This document shows positions 16,876-25,700 of a stretch of DNA of 41,331 bases, in pieces. Each line of letters starts with the position of its first letter. Positions within the stretch are counted from its first letter, which is position 1. Below the pieces are notes generated by a model that was not told the origin of the DNA, searched no databases, and saw nothing but the letters and a program-made list of their open reading frames with translations. The position numbers and the translations under genes were made by a program. Source of the stretch: JAAFJT01 sp043772905 (GTDB lineage Bacteria; Bacteroidota; Bacteroidia; Chitinophagales; Saprospiraceae). The stretch spans positions 1-41,331 of the forward strand of contig JAYVFS010000117.1 in NCBI GenBank assembly GCA_043772905.1. Reading direction: 5' to 3'.

Positions 16876-17038
16876 ATGAGGCTGTCTCAAAAGGCAAACA
16901 CTAAACTTTTAGGACAAAATAATATTTTGATTCGAGCATAGATTTACGAAATTTTAAAAATTTAGTAAATCTTAATCCGCAAAAACAAAACATAATTTTG
17001 TATTGAAAATCCCTTTTTACCTTTTGAGACAACCTCAT
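16876..17038. mobile_element. MITE-like element with 19-base terminal inverted repeats
   Basis: The ends ATGAGGCTGTCTCAAAAGG (16876) and CCTTTTGAGACAACCTCAT (to 17038) are complementary at 18 of 19 bases, about 163 bases apart. The interior has a smaller AT-rich dyad (16941-16966) and no gene. GAGGCTGTCTCAAAA-type ends are common on Bacteroidota insertion sequences, so this looks like a non-autonomous relative. It fills the gap before exuT and contains a TAATTTTG word (16993) that could serve as a -7 element for that gene, without a matching TTG. Confidence 0.65.
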
Positions 17039-17082
17039 TTATAGAACACAATTTTTTGAATTTCGAAAAACTCAGCTAAACA

Positions 17083-18384
17083 ATGAATGAACAAATCGGC
17101 AAGTATCGCTGGACAATCTGTGCCTTACTTTTTTTCGCAACAACCATCAACTACCTCGATAGAGCCGTTATCGGTCTTGTCAAAGAGTACTTAGACGCTG
17201 AATTTAACTGGTCTAAAACGGATTATGCCAACGTTACGGTCGCATTTCAAGCCGCTTATGCCATCGCCATGATATTTGCAGGGCGTCTTATTGACTATTT
17301 GGGTACAAAAACAGGTTATGCCTTATCACTTTTCACATGGAGTTTGGCAGCTATGGGTCATTACTTAGTAGGTTTAGGTAGCAATTTTGGCTTTATCATG
17401 GCACGTGTTGGGCTTGGCGCAACAGAATCAGGCAACTTTCCAGCAGCTATAAAAACGGTTTCCGAATGGTTTCCTAAAAAAGAAAGGGCTTTAGCAACGG
17501 GTATTTTCAACTCGGGAACAAATGTTGGTGCTATTGTGGCTCCTCTAATTGTACCTTATCTCGCTATCACTTATGGTTGGCGTATGACGTTTCTAATTCT
17601 TGGGGCAATAGGTATGTCGTGGTTGATATTTTGGTATATGTATTATGAAACACCCAAAGACCACAAAAAATTGACCACCGCAGAATTTGACTATATCCAT
17701 AGCGATAAAGATGAAGCAGTGACAGAAGCCTATGCTGCTGAAAAGGTCAGTTGGGGTCAATTAATGCAATTCAAACAAACTTGGGCGTTTGTGATTGGCA
17801 AATTATTGACCGATGGCGTGTGGTGGTTTTATCTGTTTTGGTTGCCCGATTTCTTGAAAGAACAATATGGTCTGACAGGTACGCAACTCTCATTGCCAAT
17901 CGCAGTAGTCTATATTATTGCCACATTTGGCAGCGTTTTCGGCGGTTGGTTGCCTATGAATTTCATCAAAAATGGTTGGGAAGTGTTTAGAGCAAGAAAA
18001 ACCTCTATGTTGATTTACGCTTGTTGCGTTTTACCCGTGGTTTTCGCTCAAGTAACAGGCGGCTATAATATGTGGTACGCAATTGGCATCATTGGTTTCG
18101 CTGCTGCTGCACATCAAGCTTGGAGTGCAAATATTTTCACGACAGTGAGTGATATGTTTCCTAAAAAGACGGTCGGTTCTGTTACAGGTATTGGTGGTTT
18201 TGCAGGAGGTGTAGGCGGCATATTGGTATCAAAAGGCGCAGGTTATTTGTTCGATTATTACAAAGGCTTGGGTAGTATTGAGACAGGCTATTACATCATG
18301 TTCATCATTTGTGGCTTGTTATACGTGGTTGCTTGGGGCATTATGCACCTTTTAGTACCCAAAATGGAAAAAGTTAATGTTTAA
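17083..18384 (+). CDS. exuT: hexuronate transporter, MFS anion:cation symporter type
   Basis: The 433-residue major facilitator protein has about 12 membrane segments. The early segment TINYLDRAVIGLVKEYL and GRLIDYLGTKTGYALSLFTWSLAAMGHYLVG contain the family signature between segments 2 and 3. GLGATESGNFPAAIKTVSEWFPKKERALATGIFNSGTNVGA is the well-conserved loop of ExuT/DgoT/GarP transporters. The protein would bring hexuronates across the inner membrane with protons. It closes the plus-strand uronate row, 215 bases after kdgA and downstream of a MITE-like element. Confidence 0.88.
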   Translation: MNEQIGKYRWTICALLFFATTINYLDRAVIGLVKEYLDAEFNWSKTDYANVTVAFQAAYAIAMIFAGRLIDYLGTKTGYALSLFTWSLAAMGHYLVGLGSNFGFIMARVGLGATESGNFPAAIKTVSEWFPKKERALATGIFNSGTNVGAIVAPLIVPYLAITYGWRMTFLILGAIGMSWLIFWYMYYETPKDHKKLTTAEFDYIHSDKDEAVTEAYAAEKVSWGQLMQFKQTWAFVIGKLLTDGVWWFYLFWLPDFLKEQYGLTGTQLSLPIAVVYIIATFGSVFGGWLPMNFIKNGWEVFRARKTSMLIYACCVLPVVFAQVTGGYNMWYAIGIIGFAAAAHQAWSANIFTTVSDMFPKKTVGSVTGIGGFAGGVGGILVSKGAGYLFDYYKGLGSIETGYYIMFIICGLLYVVAWGIMHLLVPKMEKVNV

Positions 18385-18471
18385 TTGCTTCTTTCTAATC
18401 AAATAGGCAATAATCATTCAACAATAGACATAAAAAATATTTGGTTTTATTTGGTTAGGTTAAATCGCTGT

Positions 18472-18500
18472 ATCTCTACTGATGCAGCGATTTTTTTTAT
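18472..18500. terminator. bidirectional intrinsic terminator
   Basis: AAATCGCTG at 18472 pairs with CAGCGATTT to 18493, with the stem extended by ATC/GAT after one mismatch around a TCTACT loop. A run of eight T follows on the plus strand. It lies between the ends of the convergent exuT and Nudix genes and slightly overlaps the end of the latter. Confidence 0.8.
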
Positions 18501-19216
18501 TCCATCATATCAGGATTTGGAATAAAATTCAAGAAAGCATTGAAATCCTTTTTATACCGTTCCGCATCTAATTGATATAAAAACGCCCCTTTTTTTGAGA
18601 AACCCTTCTGCTTTTCTTTCAATTTGACTAATAAGTTAGTCGAAAGGATTTTACGACTGAAATTCCGTTTGTCAATCTTAACACCAAAAATAGCTTCATA
18701 CAGGTTTTGTAACTGCGGTAACGTAAACTTCTCAGGCAGCAGTTCAAAACCGATAGGGTGAAAAGCCGCTTTGTATTTCAGCCTTTCTTTGGCACTTTTC
18801 ACCATCTCGAGGTGGTCGAAAAGCAGTTCTGGTAAATCCCGAACAGGAAACCAAGCAGCATCGTAGGCATGATTGATTTTATCCTCATAATTCGGCACAT
18901 TAATCAAGGCGAAGTAGGCGACGGAAACGGTGCGCTCTACAGGGTCGCGTATAGGGTCACCAAAAGCCCCTAATTGCTCAAGATACACGTCGTCAAGCCC
19001 AGTGAGTTCATGGACAATACGTTGCGCTGCACCTTCAAGCGTCTCGTTTGAACTCAACCAACCACCCATAAGTGACCAAGTATCATGTTCTGTTTCGATG
19101 CCACGCTTGACAAGTAGCAGTTTTAAATCTGTACCATCGAAGCCAAAAATAATGGAGTCTAAGGCGATAAGGCACTTCGTTTGAAGGCGATACTGTTCTA
19201 AAAAGTTGATTTTCAT
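18497..19216 (-). CDS. Nudix-type sugar regulator (NrtR/AraR-like) with winged helix
   Basis: The 239-residue protein has an N-terminal Nudix domain (LIALDSIIFGFDGTDLKLLLVKRG, then GGWLSSNETLEGAAQRIVHELTGL) and a C-terminal winged-helix part (FTLPQLQNLYEAIFG, IDKRNFSRKILSTNLL). The Nudix box is degenerate: the REUXEE core reads R-I-V-H-E-L, so hydrolysis is unlikely and the domain probably senses a ligand. Family members in Bacteroidota control arabinose, xylose and other sugar genes. The ATG at 19216 (MKINFLEQYR) is preferred over 19273 because homologues begin at this point; this leaves a TACTGAGGGG copy (19235) in the leader. It is divergent from the symporter gene with a 27-bp palindrome between. 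Confidence 0.87.
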   Translation of the reverse strand: MKINFLEQYRLQTKCLIALDSIIFGFDGTDLKLLLVKRGIETEHDTWSLMGGWLSSNETLEGAAQRIVHELTGLDDVYLEQLGAFGDPIRDPVERTVSVAYFALINVPNYEDKINHAYDAAWFPVRDLPELLFDHLEMVKSAKERLKYKAAFHPIGFELLPEKFTLPQLQNLYEAIFGVKIDKRNFSRKILSTNLLVKLKEKQKGFSKKGAFLYQLDAERYKKDFNAFLNFIPNPDMME

Positions 19217-19312
19217 TGACTTAAATCTATTAAATACTGAGGGGGGTAAAATTGGATTTCGTTTTATCCACAAAAATAGCTTAAAATATTTGATACTAAA
19301 TTTTTGTAAGAC

Positions 19313-19339
19313 AAAATGTAAGTGTCATATTTACATTTT
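19313..19339. promoter_or_regulatory. 27-bp palindrome between the Nudix regulator and the symporter
   Basis: Exact nine-base arms AAAATGTAA (19313-19321) and TTACATTTT (19331-19339) flank nine bases. The position, 49 bases before the symporter ATG and about 97 before the regulator start, fits an operator for the neighbouring Nudix regulator. Its TGTAA/TTACA half-sites also appear in the dyads upstream of xylB. Confidence 0.55.
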
Positions 19340-19387
19340 CAATTTCTAAAAACAATTTTTTATCAACGAAAGCAACAACAGAACGAA

Positions 19388-21067
19388 ATGCAATCTTCAA
19401 GTCTCCACATGTTGGACTACGTCGTCTTCCTCTTCTATTTCATTATGGTCGCAGGTTACGGCTATTGGATTTATAACAAAAAAAAGAAAGCAGAAACAAC
19501 TTCTGCAGATTACTTCCTCGCCGAAGGTTCACTGACATGGTGGGCAATTGGTGCGTCACTCATCGCCTCAAATATCTCTGCTGAACAGATGATTGGTATG
19601 TCGGGCAATGGATTTATCCTCGGTTTAGCGATTTCGACTTATGAATGGATGGCAGCGGCAACACTTTTGATAGTCGCCATTTTCTTTATGCCCATTTATC
19701 TGAAAAACCATATTTTCACGATGCCGCAGTTTTTGAAGCAACGTTACAATGACCGTGTGGCTATGATTATGGCTGTATTCTGGTTGTTACTCTATGTTGT
19801 AGTCAATTTGACATCCATTTTGTACCTCGGTGCTTTGGCAGTAACGACTATTTCAGGCATTAACTTTACGGTTTGTATGATTGGTTTGTCCGTTTTTGCC
19901 GTCATTATCACCTTAGGCGGCATGAAGGTTATTGGCTATACCGATGTTATTCAAGTCTTCTTTTTGATATTAGGCGGTTTAGCAACAACCTATTTAGCAA
20001 TCAATATGGTGTCCGAAAAGTTCGGTACTACGGGTGTTTTCAATGGCTTAAGCCTCATGATGGAAAAAACACCTGGCCATTTCCACATGATTTTTGATAA
20101 ATCAAACACACATTTCATGTCTCTACCAGGCTTAACTGTCCTCATTGGGGGTATGTGGATTACGAATTTGAACTATTGGGGTTGTAATCAGTACATCACA
20201 CAACGTGCCTTAGGTGCTGATTTGCCGACGGCTCGGAACGGTATTTTATTCGCTGCCTTTTTGAAATTATTGATGCCTGTCATCGTCGTTTTACCGGGCA
20301 TTGCCGCTTATGTATTGCACCAAAGCGGTGAGTTCCAAACAGAAATGCTTGGAAAAGATGGTACTTTGTCGCAAGACAACGCCTACCCTGTTCTACTCAA
20401 TTTACTTCAACCGGGTCTTAAAGGTTTGGCATTTGCCGCTTTGACGGCTGCGATTGTGGCATCTTTGGCAGGTAAAATCAACTCTATTTCGACCATTTTT
20501 ACGCTTGATATTTACAAAAACCATATCAAAAAAGATGCAACAGAACGTGAGCTTGTCCGCATCGGTCGTTATACTATTTGGGCGGCTATGATTATCGGTA
20601 TCATCATCGCTCCGTTCATGGGCATTGACAAAAAAGGGGGGTTTGAGTTCATTCAAGAATATACAGGCTTCGTTTCACCTGGTGTGTTTGCGATGTTTAT
20701 TTTCGGATTTTTCTGGAAAAGAACAACGTCAAATGCCGCTATGTTTGCGATTGTCGGCGGCTTCTTACTGTCAATTTTCTTCAAATTCCTACCCGGTATG
20801 ATGGATTTGTCTTTCCTCAATCCGATGGGATTTGCAGTAGCCAATGCAGAAGGTGTTTTCGAAATTCCATTCCTTGACCGTATGGGTTTTGTTTTTGGTA
20901 TTATCGTCATCGCCATGGTTCTTTTGACTATAGCGGATGCGTCCTCAAAAGACACGAACAAAGGCTTAGAAATTGATGCGTCAATGTTCAAAGTATCGAA
21001 TGGTTTTGCCGTTGGTGCTATTCTCGTACTCGGTATTTTGTTGGCTCTTTATACTTCATTCTGGTAG
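19388..21067 (+). CDS. sodium/sugar symporter (SSS family)
   Basis: The 559-residue membrane protein has about 14 segments. YVVFLFYFIMVAGYGYWIY is the first, EGSLTWWAIGASLIASNISAEQMIGMSGNGF is the sodium-site and sugar-site signature of the SGLT-like branch, and GLAFAALTAAIVASLAGKINSISTIFTLDIYK is the family's eighth-segment motif. Members carry glucose, galactose, xylose or uronates with sodium. The ATG at 19388 is chosen; the longer frame from a GTG at 19322 would begin inside the palindrome. Divergence from the Nudix regulator suggests that regulator controls it. The substrate is probably one of the sugars of this region, which cannot be told from sequence. Confidence 0.9.
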   Translation: MQSSSLHMLDYVVFLFYFIMVAGYGYWIYNKKKKAETTSADYFLAEGSLTWWAIGASLIASNISAEQMIGMSGNGFILGLAISTYEWMAAATLLIVAIFFMPIYLKNHIFTMPQFLKQRYNDRVAMIMAVFWLLLYVVVNLTSILYLGALAVTTISGINFTVCMIGLSVFAVIITLGGMKVIGYTDVIQVFFLILGGLATTYLAINMVSEKFGTTGVFNGLSLMMEKTPGHFHMIFDKSNTHFMSLPGLTVLIGGMWITNLNYWGCNQYITQRALGADLPTARNGILFAAFLKLLMPVIVVLPGIAAYVLHQSGEFQTEMLGKDGTLSQDNAYPVLLNLLQPGLKGLAFAALTAAIVASLAGKINSISTIFTLDIYKNHIKKDATERELVRIGRYTIWAAMIIGIIIAPFMGIDKKGGFEFIQEYTGFVSPGVFAMFIFGFFWKRTTSNAAMFAIVGGFLLSIFFKFLPGMMDLSFLNPMGFAVANAEGVFEIPFLDRMGFVFGIIVIAMVLLTIADASSKDTNKGLEIDASMFKVSNGFAVGAILVLGILLALYTSFW

Positions 21068-21082
21068 TCTTTCCGATTTTAT

Positions 21083-21129
21083 CAACAAAAAACGCCTCTG
21101 TATGACAATATAGAGGCGTTTTTTTGTTG
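21083..21129 (+). terminator. intrinsic terminator after the symporter
   Basis: CAACAAAAAACGCCTCT (21083) pairs with AGAGGCG, seven T and GTTG (to 21129) around a 12-base loop. The GC-rich stem followed by T makes a good terminator. A TACTGAGGGG copy lies four bases beyond. Confidence 0.85.
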
Positions 21130-21168
21130 AAATACTGAGGGGTACGTTTTAAATTTCAAATTTTGAAA

Positions 21169-22557
21169 CTAAACATTTTCTACTACAATCGTCTTCCAAT
21201 TCACCCATTCTTTAAGCCCCACTTCCGACAACTCACGCCCATAACCCGATTTTTTAACACCCCCAAACGGCAAACGAGAATCGGAACGCACAATTGAATT
21301 GACAAAAACATTGCCCACTTCAAGTTCTCTTGCCATTCGATATGCCCTTTCTAAATCGCTCGTCCATATCGAAGCATCTAAACCATAACGATGATTATTG
21401 GCTAAGGCAATCGCTTCCGCCTCATCTTTTGCAGCAATAACGGCAGCCACAGGACCAAAAAGTTCTTCATCAAAGGCTTTCATACCTACTTTTACATCGG
21501 TCAAAAGCGTTGGCATAAAGAAACAATTATCCGTTTCGTTACCAAAAACAAGCCTTGCACCGTCTTGAATACTACTATTGACTTGATTTTCCAATTTTTC
21601 AACCAAATCCAAACGTGCCAAAGGCCCCATTTGATTGCGTTCATCAAAAGGATCGCCTGGGCGTAAATTTTGAATATGCTCTTGAAATTTCTCTAAAAAC
21701 ACATCTTTTACAGCATCTACAACGATGAAACGTTTAGCACAATTACAGGCTTGTCCTGCATTGAGCATACGGGATTGTGTCGCAACTTTTGCCGCTTTTG
21801 CAATATCGGCATCTGCCAAAATAATAAAAGCATCAGAGCCTCCCAGTTCCATAACCGATTTTTTGATGTGCTTACCAGCCAATGCCGCTACTTGCGAACC
21901 TGCATATTCACTACCTGTCAACGTCACACCTTGAACAATATCTGCCGAAATGAGCCTTTCTATTGAGGGGGTGTCAATGACAACAGATTGAAAAACACCT
22001 TCAGGAAAACCTACTTCAAGAAACGCTTTCCCCATCGCTTCGGCACAGCCGAAAACATTGGGTGCATGTTTCAAAATCGTCACATTTCCAGCCATAATCG
22101 TCGGTGCCGCATAACGCAAAACTTGCCAAAACGGGAAATTCCAAGGCATAATAGCTAAAATACAGCCGATTGGGTCAAAAGCAATAAGACTTCGGTGCGC
22201 CTCTGTTGCTACAATTTGGTCACGCAGCACCCCCTCAGTATAATCGGCAAAATAGGCAGTATGCGAAGCTGATTTGGCAACTTCTGAACGGGATTCCGTA
22301 ATAACTTTACCCATTTCAGAAGTTATCAATCGAGCAAACAATTCATTGTCTCGGGTCAAAATATCTGCAAGGCGGTGCATCAATTCGGCTCTGTGGCTAA
22401 AAGAAGTTTTGCGCCAATGACGATAAGCAGATGTTGAAATATCTATTTTTTGCTGCAATTGGGCATCTGTCAAACAGGCGTACTCGCCCACAACAGACTG
22501 GTCGAATGGATTAATACTCTGAAAAATTGTGGTGGTTTTGGTTAGGACATTTTTCAT
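21169..22557 (-). CDS. NAD(P)-dependent aldehyde dehydrogenase (succinate-semialdehyde type)
   Basis: The 462-residue ALDH has the catalytic Glu in SVMELGG (Glu 237), the nucleophile in GQAC (Cys 271) and the oxyanion Asn in MPWNFPFWQ (Asn 140). NPFDQSVVGEY at the start and FVNSIVRSDSRLPFGGVKKSGYGRELSEVGLKEWVNWKTI at the end are as in succinate-semialdehyde dehydrogenases of the short, cytoplasmic GabD group. The reaction would be oxidation of a semialdehyde to the acid. It stands alone on the minus strand; a link to the uronate genes (for example oxidising an aldehyde intermediate) is possible but not shown. TACTGAGGGG at 22231 codes YTEGV. Confidence 0.9.
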   Translation of the reverse strand: MKNVLTKTTTIFQSINPFDQSVVGEYACLTDAQLQQKIDISTSAYRHWRKTSFSHRAELMHRLADILTRDNELFARLITSEMGKVITESRSEVAKSASHTAYFADYTEGVLRDQIVATEAHRSLIAFDPIGCILAIMPWNFPFWQVLRYAAPTIMAGNVTILKHAPNVFGCAEAMGKAFLEVGFPEGVFQSVVIDTPSIERLISADIVQGVTLTGSEYAGSQVAALAGKHIKKSVMELGGSDAFIILADADIAKAAKVATQSRMLNAGQACNCAKRFIVVDAVKDVFLEKFQEHIQNLRPGDPFDERNQMGPLARLDLVEKLENQVNSSIQDGARLVFGNETDNCFFMPTLLTDVKVGMKAFDEELFGPVAAVIAAKDEAEAIALANNHRYGLDASIWTSDLERAYRMARELEVGNVFVNSIVRSDSRLPFGGVKKSGYGRELSEVGLKEWVNWKTIVVENV

Positions 22558-22575
22558 AATAATTTAGTTTTGACG

Positions 22576-22609
22576 CAAAGATACTGCGGAACCAATGACC
22601 GGGCATTGG
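22576..22609 (-). promoter_or_regulatory. candidate promoter and operator of the aldehyde dehydrogenase
   Basis: On the minus strand TATCTTTG (22583 to 22576) matches the Bacteroidota -7 element exactly, 19 bases before the start codon, though no TTG is at the standard distance. Just upstream lies an 18-base dyad CCAATGACCGGGCATTGG (22592-22609) with one mismatched pair around a central CCGG. A protein bound there would cover the -33 region. Confidence 0.45.
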
Positions 22610-22635
22610 GTATATGCGAGTTGGAAATAGTTGTA

Positions 22636-22682
22636 TTTTACCCTGCAAATTTAAAATCCAATTTTAAATTTGCAGGGTAAAA
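22636..22682. repeat. 22-base perfect inverted repeat
   Basis: Exact 22-base arms (22636-22657 and 22661-22682, with the core ACCCTGCAAATTTAAAAT) around three bases. It lies between the aldehyde dehydrogenase promoter and the 3' end of the TPR/WD40 gene, about 75 bases beyond that gene's stop, so it may end its transcript. Confidence 0.7.
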
Positions 22683-22757
22683 GCAATAAAATAACAACAC
22701 AATACTTTGAAGTTATGAGTTATACCAATTTAGAAAGTTTGTTTGAATAAAGCATCT

Positions 22758-25700
22758 TTACTCTTTTTTGAAACGTCTTTCAGCAATCATCTGCTCGATA
22801 ATATACATATCCTTGTGAAAAATATTAGAGTTTTTGAAGAGCAAAAAATCCGATTCAATTTCGTCAGCTCCATTTTTTGAGCGCTCTAAATAAAAAGTAT
22901 AGTTTTTTTGTGCCTCTGCCTCTTTGCCTTGTAGCAGTTGTGCATGGGCTAAAACGGCATAAGCACTATATTGCTGGTCATCAAAGAAAAGTGAGCGTTT
23001 GATGGACAACTCTGATTCTTTAAAATCTTTAATAAATAAATTATGCCATGCCTTATAAAAATAACCTTCTGCCAACGCCGAACGGATTTCGTTATTTGTG
23101 GTGTCCAAAGCGTAGTCTTTCTCTAAACGAGCCATTAAGTTAGCCGCTGATTTAACAAGTTCTTCACTGCGTTCACCATTCTTTATTTTTTTCAATAAGT
23201 ATTTTTCTTCTCTCGTCAATTGCCTATTGGCGGGTTTTGAGGACTCATCAGGCTTGGCATTTCTTTTGGATTCATTGAGAACAATGCCCTTATTGCTTGC
23301 CTTTTCATTCGTTTCGGGTTCTATATTTTCTTTCGATTCATTAAAAACGGATTTTGATTGTACAATGGGCTTAGGCGCTACTCTGGGTTCATCGGGTTCG
23401 GTTTCTTCCTTTTTAGAATACGCCATTTTAGGTTCTGGAAATTTATCAATCGCTGCCAAGGATACAGGCTCGCCATTATTCAAAAACATTTTTATGTCTT
23501 CAAAATTTACTTTTTTTAGATGTGCGAAAGCCACCGTGTCTTTTTTGTAATAATTTTCAGTCAAATCATAAATATGCGCCAAAAATATTTCCTTAAATCT
23601 CATGGTATCAGAAGGTCGTACACGCGGATAACCACTGTTTTTCCAATATTTATTATTGAATTCTGTATAAATTTGATAAGCCGCGTCTTTTTGCCCCGCA
23701 TAAAGATAACCGAGCGCCAGATTTGTCACTGCCCATGTTTTACTACTATCTATTTGCATCGCTTTTTTAGCAAACTGAATCGCATCTGATGGCGCACCCG
23801 TCAGTATCGCCATGTATGCGGCACTGCTGTAACGGTCAGATGCTTCGGCGCGATAAATGGGCGCAGGGTCGTAACGATAGTATAAAGTGTCCAATTCCAG
23901 CGCATCATTCTTAAAATGCTTGAGGTTTTGAAGGCAATTACTGAAAAGTAAGTTGTTTTCATAAACTCTCGACTTCCATTTCGCTTCTACAGAATCTAAT
24001 TCCTCTACAAGTGCTTGACTGAACGCATTGTCCTTAGCCGCTTTTGCATATCGAATAGCCGCAATTAAGTGAACACTTTTTCGCGCGTAGCGGTCATCCA
24101 TACTCAATTTTCTTTGCATCATGGCTAAACTCAACAGTTCTTGACGATGCGCATCAGGGCTTTTTTTGTACTTTTCCATAACCTCAAACTCGTTGATGGG
24201 CAAAGAATACGCTAATTTTTCATGCCACCAAATGCTATCCATAGCTGTTGGTTTTTCACCCATCGCAGCGATAGGATACATCATTAAATAATCACTTTCA
24301 GACGATACAAGTCTATGACGAGTGGCATCGTAGCCCCAAATACCGCTCGATTTTTCAAGCGTCTGCAAAGGTTCAGAGATGCGTAAATGGTTGTTTCCCT
24401 CTTCAACAATGCCATAAAGCCGTGCTTTTCCATCAACATGCAGTGTCATAAAGTGTTGATTATCAATAAATTCTATTTTCTTGACACCTGACTCTGTTTT
24501 AACCGCATCTGTGAATTTATTGTCATCCGCCTTATAAAGATAAAGCCAACCGTCTTCCTCCTCACCTGCTAAAACTAAACGGGCATTGGGCGAAACGTCC
24601 GCACAAATGGGGCGATTGTCTGGAATAGAAAAGATTTTTATTTTTGAATGGTCGTTGATAGGAATGAGACTGACCGCCATTTTATCATTCGTAATAGCAT
24701 AAAGGTAATCCTTGTTAACCCAAGCCATTGTCTGCGTATTGGCAACTTTAAATCCTGCTCCATTGCCTAAAAACAGGATGCTAAACGAGTCTGGCAGCGC
24801 GACAAAAACCTTTTTACCATCAGGAGAAAGTACTGCATTTTTGGATAACGTAATGGTACGTTCGGCTGTTTTTTGATGACGGAGAGCATCCAACGTTGTC
24901 AAAGTGCTGTCTTCTTGCAAAATCCACAATTCATGTGCCTCTTTATCATAAGAAGCCGATATGATTTCCTTATCGTTGCGCTGCCATTTATCTAAAAAAA
25001 CACCTGAACTATCCCAAAAAATGACATTATATCGGTCAATCGTCGCAAACGAGCCGTCTTTTTCGTTGCAAAATACATATTGAATATCGGTACTTTTATG
25101 ATAGGCTTTTACATCAACCTGTTGAGTATTATGGCTCAAAACCCAATGCCGAATGATGCCATTTTCATCACCCGTAAAAAAAATATTGGAATGAACGGAA
25201 ACCGCTACTTCAGAAAAAGGCGTGTTAAGTCCTTTTAATATATACGGATTAATAAAGGGTCTGCCAATAGTTCCTTGCTGAATATTATCGGTATTAAGGG
25301 CTATTGTTCCACTGTCACTGACCGCAATATCCTTAATTGATTGGTCGAATTTAGGGTATTCATTGTGCAATTGCCCTGTTTCAATAGACCATATTCTAAC
25401 TGAACCATCCGCAAAAGCCGCCAGTAAAAAACGGTCTTTGGGCGAAATGGTTAACGCTGTAACACTTATACTGAGGGGGTGAAAAAAACTCTGTTTGTAG
25501 TACAGTTTATCAATATCCGCCCACAATTGAGCGCGTTGTGATACCGCCAAAGGATTTGTGTAGTGCGATTCTTCACATCCTTTTTCAGCGAAATACCAAG
25601 CGTGATTGGGGTTAGTCGTAGATTGAACGGCAGCAAAAACCGACCATTCGCTCATTTTTTGCCCTGTTTCTGCTACTTTTTTTTCTGATTCAACTTGCTT

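Noticed and set aside
16876..17038. A full insertion sequence before exuT
   Set aside because: The element is only 163 bases and has no transposase frame.
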